A stretch of DNA of 64,000 nucleotides. It comes from Lewinellaceae bacterium (GTDB lineage: Bacteria > Bacteroidota > Bacteroidia > Chitinophagales > Saprospiraceae). The translations under genes and the position numbers were made by a program. Of this stretch, positions 62,042 through 64,000 are shown in pieces (the stretch's first letter is position 1; each line of letters begins with the position of its first letter). A model generated the notes under the pieces. The model was not told the origin of the DNA and searched no databases. It saw only the letters and a program-made list of their open reading frames with translations. The DNA lies in contig JADJSY010000026.1 of assembly GCA_016711435.1 (NCBI GenBank), positions 1-64,000 on the forward strand, given 5' to 3'.

Positions 62042-63136
62042 TCATGCATCGAAGAAAAAATCATCTTCCAGTTCATAGTACTTCACAAATTCCTTGAATA
62101 TTTTTTCCTCCTGGACGGCCTTTATGTTTTTTTGAATGCCCCTGACCATTTCCTTTTGATGGCGGATGTGTTGCTCTATGTTCGCCAGCATCCACGTACG
62201 GTTGGGCGTGTACAGCATGGCGTACAGGTTGCCGTTGCCTTCCGGCGAAACGAGGAAAAGTTCCTGCTCCAGTTCTGACACCTGCTCCTGAAGGGTTTGG
62301 TTGAAATACTTGAGCTGGGCGTTGTCAAAATCGGCAAATACATTGTCGCGCTCACTGAGCAGCGACATTTGCAGTTCGAGGAGCCGCAAGTGATCGTCGG
62401 CCTCGTAGGCGGCGGTGATTTGTTTCATCACCTCGGTTTTTTCCAGGCGGCGTTGTTCGTCCGGCTCTTTATCGGGGTGAAAATGCCGGATCAGGTCTAT
62501 GTATATCTTTTTGGCGGTTTTTTTGACGCTGCTTTCGGCGGCTAACTGGCTGTCTGTCTTTCCTTTTTTGGCGCGTTTTTCAGCCCGCTCACGTTCGGCG
62601 GCTTCGTATTCAGCCTGTTTGGCATTTATTTTTTCGTGTATTCTTTCAGGATCGTTCAGATCGTCCACTTCGATTTCCATGTCGAACATATCGTTCATCA
62701 TTTGGGCCGTCATTTCTTTCATATCCTGCTCCATTTCTTCCCTGATCTCCTCGTAACTGCGTCCGCTGTCTTCATATTGGGCGTAGAGTTCCTGCAATTC
62801 CAAGTCATCTTTGTAAAAAGACGTTTCGAGCAAACGCCCCACTTCTTCCAGCAGGATCAAACCAAATTTTTCCTTTTGTTTTTTGCCCAGTTTGTGGCGA
62901 AACGGACTGTTGTTCAAAACCATGATCCAGTCGCGGCAGGCGGCCATGGCGGCTTTTTCGGCGGGGGTTACGCGGGCTTCGCCGATACGGCGCAGTTCCA
63001 GATCCAATTCTTTGGTTTGTTCAATTTCGTGGCGCAGGGTTTCGATCTTTTTCACGAGGGAATTAAACCGCTTTTGCTCTTTGCTGAGTGTTTTGTCTGG
63101 TTGTTTGACCTGAACGATCTGGAGGTGTTTGGACAT
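62042..63136 (-). CDS. Coiled-coil protein with C-terminal J domain
   Basis: 364 residues. A long charged coiled coil fills residues about 15-210 (EEIREEMEQDMKEMTAQMMN; ERERAEKRAKKGKTDSQLAA). A J domain follows: IYIDLIRHFHPDKEPDEQRR with HPD at residues 220-222, then KQITAAYEADDHLRLLELQM. This would recruit and stimulate an Hsp70 (DnaK). A third helical region ends in acidic YYELEDDFFFDA. J domains are usually N-terminal; a central one after a coiled coil is uncommon. No zinc-finger or client-binding domain of DnaJ type. Specific client unknown. Confidence 0.75.
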   Translation of the reverse strand: MSKHLQIVQVKQPDKTLSKEQKRFNSLVKKIETLRHEIEQTKELDLELRRIGEARVTPAEKAAMAACRDWIMVLNNSPFRHKLGKKQKEKFGLILLEEVGRLLETSFYKDDLELQELYAQYEDSGRSYEEIREEMEQDMKEMTAQMMNDMFDMEIEVDDLNDPERIHEKINAKQAEYEAAERERAEKRAKKGKTDSQLAAESSVKKTAKKIYIDLIRHFHPDKEPDEQRRLEKTEVMKQITAAYEADDHLRLLELQMSLLSERDNVFADFDNAQLKYFNQTLQEQVSELEQELFLVSPEGNGNLYAMLYTPNRTWMLANIEQHIRHQKEMVRGIQKNIKAVQEEKIFKEFVKYYELEDDFFFDA

Positions 63137-63471
63137 GGTTAATTAACTTTTTCCAGCTTTGCTCTTCCTTTCACACCTGGGCGGGGGCCGCCGGCGGGGG
63201 GGGGGGGGCGCGGGGGGGGGGGGCGGGGGCCCCGAAGAGTTGTTTTCAATTCGTTCTTTGTTGATTAATCCAGGTATTTATCATCCCGAATGAGCAAGGC
63301 CATACTTTCTTAGAATAGTTTTGCTGATGATTACCACAAAGCGTGTTTGTTAAGACCTGCAAATTTCAAAATAAAATTACACTTTTCAAAATTTTATCAC
63401 GAAAAACAAAACCGGCTGCCTGCGTTCAATACGTAGGCAGCCGGTGAATGATTTCCCTAAAGGGTTCGGGG
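63137..63471. other. Spacer with extreme G-rich tract
   Basis: 335 bp with no gene that I can support. 63181-63234 is almost only G, with C interruptions (runs of 13 and 12 G). The rest is ordinary A/T-rich sequence. The G tract is unlike anything else here and may be a read artefact. Confidence 0.6.
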
Positions 63472-64000
63472 CTACTTCACGCCAAAATCCTTGCGGATTT
63501 TATTCAGCGCTGAACCCGCTTGTACCCATTCTATTTGTTGCTCATTGTACGTATGGTTGACGGCAAATTTTTCCTGCGTGCCATCGCTGTGGTCGAGTAC
63601 GATGGTCAGTTGTTTGCCGGGGGCGAAGGATTCGAAACCCTGGATGCTCACTTTGTCGTCCTGGCGCACCTTGTCGTAATCGGCAGGATTGGCAAAAGTC
63701 AGCGCCAGCATACCCTGTTTTTTCAGGTTGGTCTGGTGGATACGGGCGAACGATTTCACCACAACCGCTTTTACGCCGAGGTAGCGCGGTTCCATGGCTG
63801 CGTGTTCGCGGCTGGAGCCTTCACCGAGGTTTTCCTCACCAAAAATGATGGTGCCGATGCCTTTTTTCTGATAAAAACGCGCCGAAGCCGGGACTTCCAT
63901 GTATTGGCCTGTTTCGATATTGAGCACGTTGTTGCGTTCGCCGTTGAATGCGTTTTCAGCGCCGATATAGCAGTTGTTGGAAATATTTTCCAGGTGACCG
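63472..64000 (-). CDS. Aconitate hydratase, C-terminal swivel domain (5' end outside window)
   Basis: The frame is open from the window edge to the stop at 63472, at least 175 residues. It contains HLENISNNCYIGAENAFNGE, the aconitase link to domain 4, and the swivel-domain signatures GTIIFGEENLGEGSSREHAA, MEPRYLGVKAVVVKSFARIH and TNLKKQGMLALTFANPADYD. The GSSREHAA and SFARIH motifs bind citrate/isocitrate. Catalyses citrate-isocitrate interconversion in the TCA cycle. The type (AcnA- or mitochondrial-like) cannot be settled from this piece. Confidence 0.93.
   Translation of the reverse strand, partial: GHLENISNNCYIGAENAFNGERNNVLNIETGQYMEVPASARFYQKKGIGTIIFGEENLGEGSSREHAAMEPRYLGVKAVVVKSFARIHQTNLKKQGMLALTFANPADYDKVRQDDKVSIQGFESFAPGKQLTIVLDHSDGTQEKFAVNHTYNEQQIEWVQAGSALNKIRKDFGVK

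Overview
The window looks like a chromosomal segment of a Bacteroidota bacterium, most likely from the Saprospiria or a neighbouring class; that finer placement is inference. The support is: at least five secreted proteins ending in a type IX secretion (T9SS) C-terminal sorting domain, a PorQ gene, TAnnTTTG -7 promoter elements with a TTG/TTTG element about 20 nt upstream, few Shine-Dalgarno sites, a GH92 mannosidase, and YaiO-type and PagL-type outer-membrane proteins. I see no prophage, integrase, transposase or CRISPR array. Gene content is mostly core and house-keeping metabolism, with a secreted-protease and glycan-degradation flavour.

Layout. 1-3.1 kb: a membrane glycosyltransferase (cut by the window edge) and a TPR/beta-barrel protein, probably exopolysaccharide synthesis and export. 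3.3-7.2 kb: a Na+/solute symporter, a small secreted protein, a Nudix hydrolase, a candidate orphan ncRNA and a frameshifted flavin reductase. 7.3 kb: tRNA-Val(TAC) with its own promoter and terminator. 8-14.3 kb: an MFS transporter, then an outer-membrane biogenesis block on the minus strand (BamA, SurA, a SurA-like lipoprotein). 14.3-17.9 kb: two small-molecule kinases and a FucP-type sugar permease, probably sugar salvage. 18.2-25.7 kb: fadH (frameshifted), trpE, a secreted protein, a lipoprotein, and a lysoplasmalogenase/trpG-type amidotransferase/CvpA run. 26-40.7 kb: porQ, a YwqK-type lipoprotein, two tandem reprolysin-like T9SS metalloproteases (both frameshifted in the catalytic part), a LysE exporter, a PagL-like deacylase and a large T9SS protein. 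41-52 kb: a PQQ-propeller protein, a three-gene envelope-stress set, a broken 3-hydroxyacyl-CoA dehydrogenase/enoyl-CoA hydratase, MazG-like, alpha/beta hydrolase, PAP2-like, smpB, pgeF and a MacB-type permease. 52.6-60.5 kb: a thermolysin-like T9SS protease, GH92 alpha-mannosidase and a T9SS sulfatase. 60.8-64 kb: a Gfo/Idh/MocA oxidoreductase, a J-domain protein and the C-terminal end of aconitase.

The most unusual part is between the genes. Many spacers carry long, locus-specific inverted repeats: nested palindromes, REPIN-like pairs of palindromes (two homologous ~172-bp copies 20 kb apart), an 84-bp perfect palindrome without a spacer, and hairpins whose arms are made of degenerate 7-11 nt words (for example GATAACTAATAAC, GATGAGGAATGAG, CGAAGTGCGAAGTCC, CACATAGGCACATAG). 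One of these families, with a conserved GCAAATGCTTGATTATCAAC head, sits within about 20 nt of several start codons.

Several genes are interrupted by single-base indels, often in homopolymers. Part of this may be residual long-read error, but the indels are strikingly concentrated in the catalytic region of the second metalloprotease.
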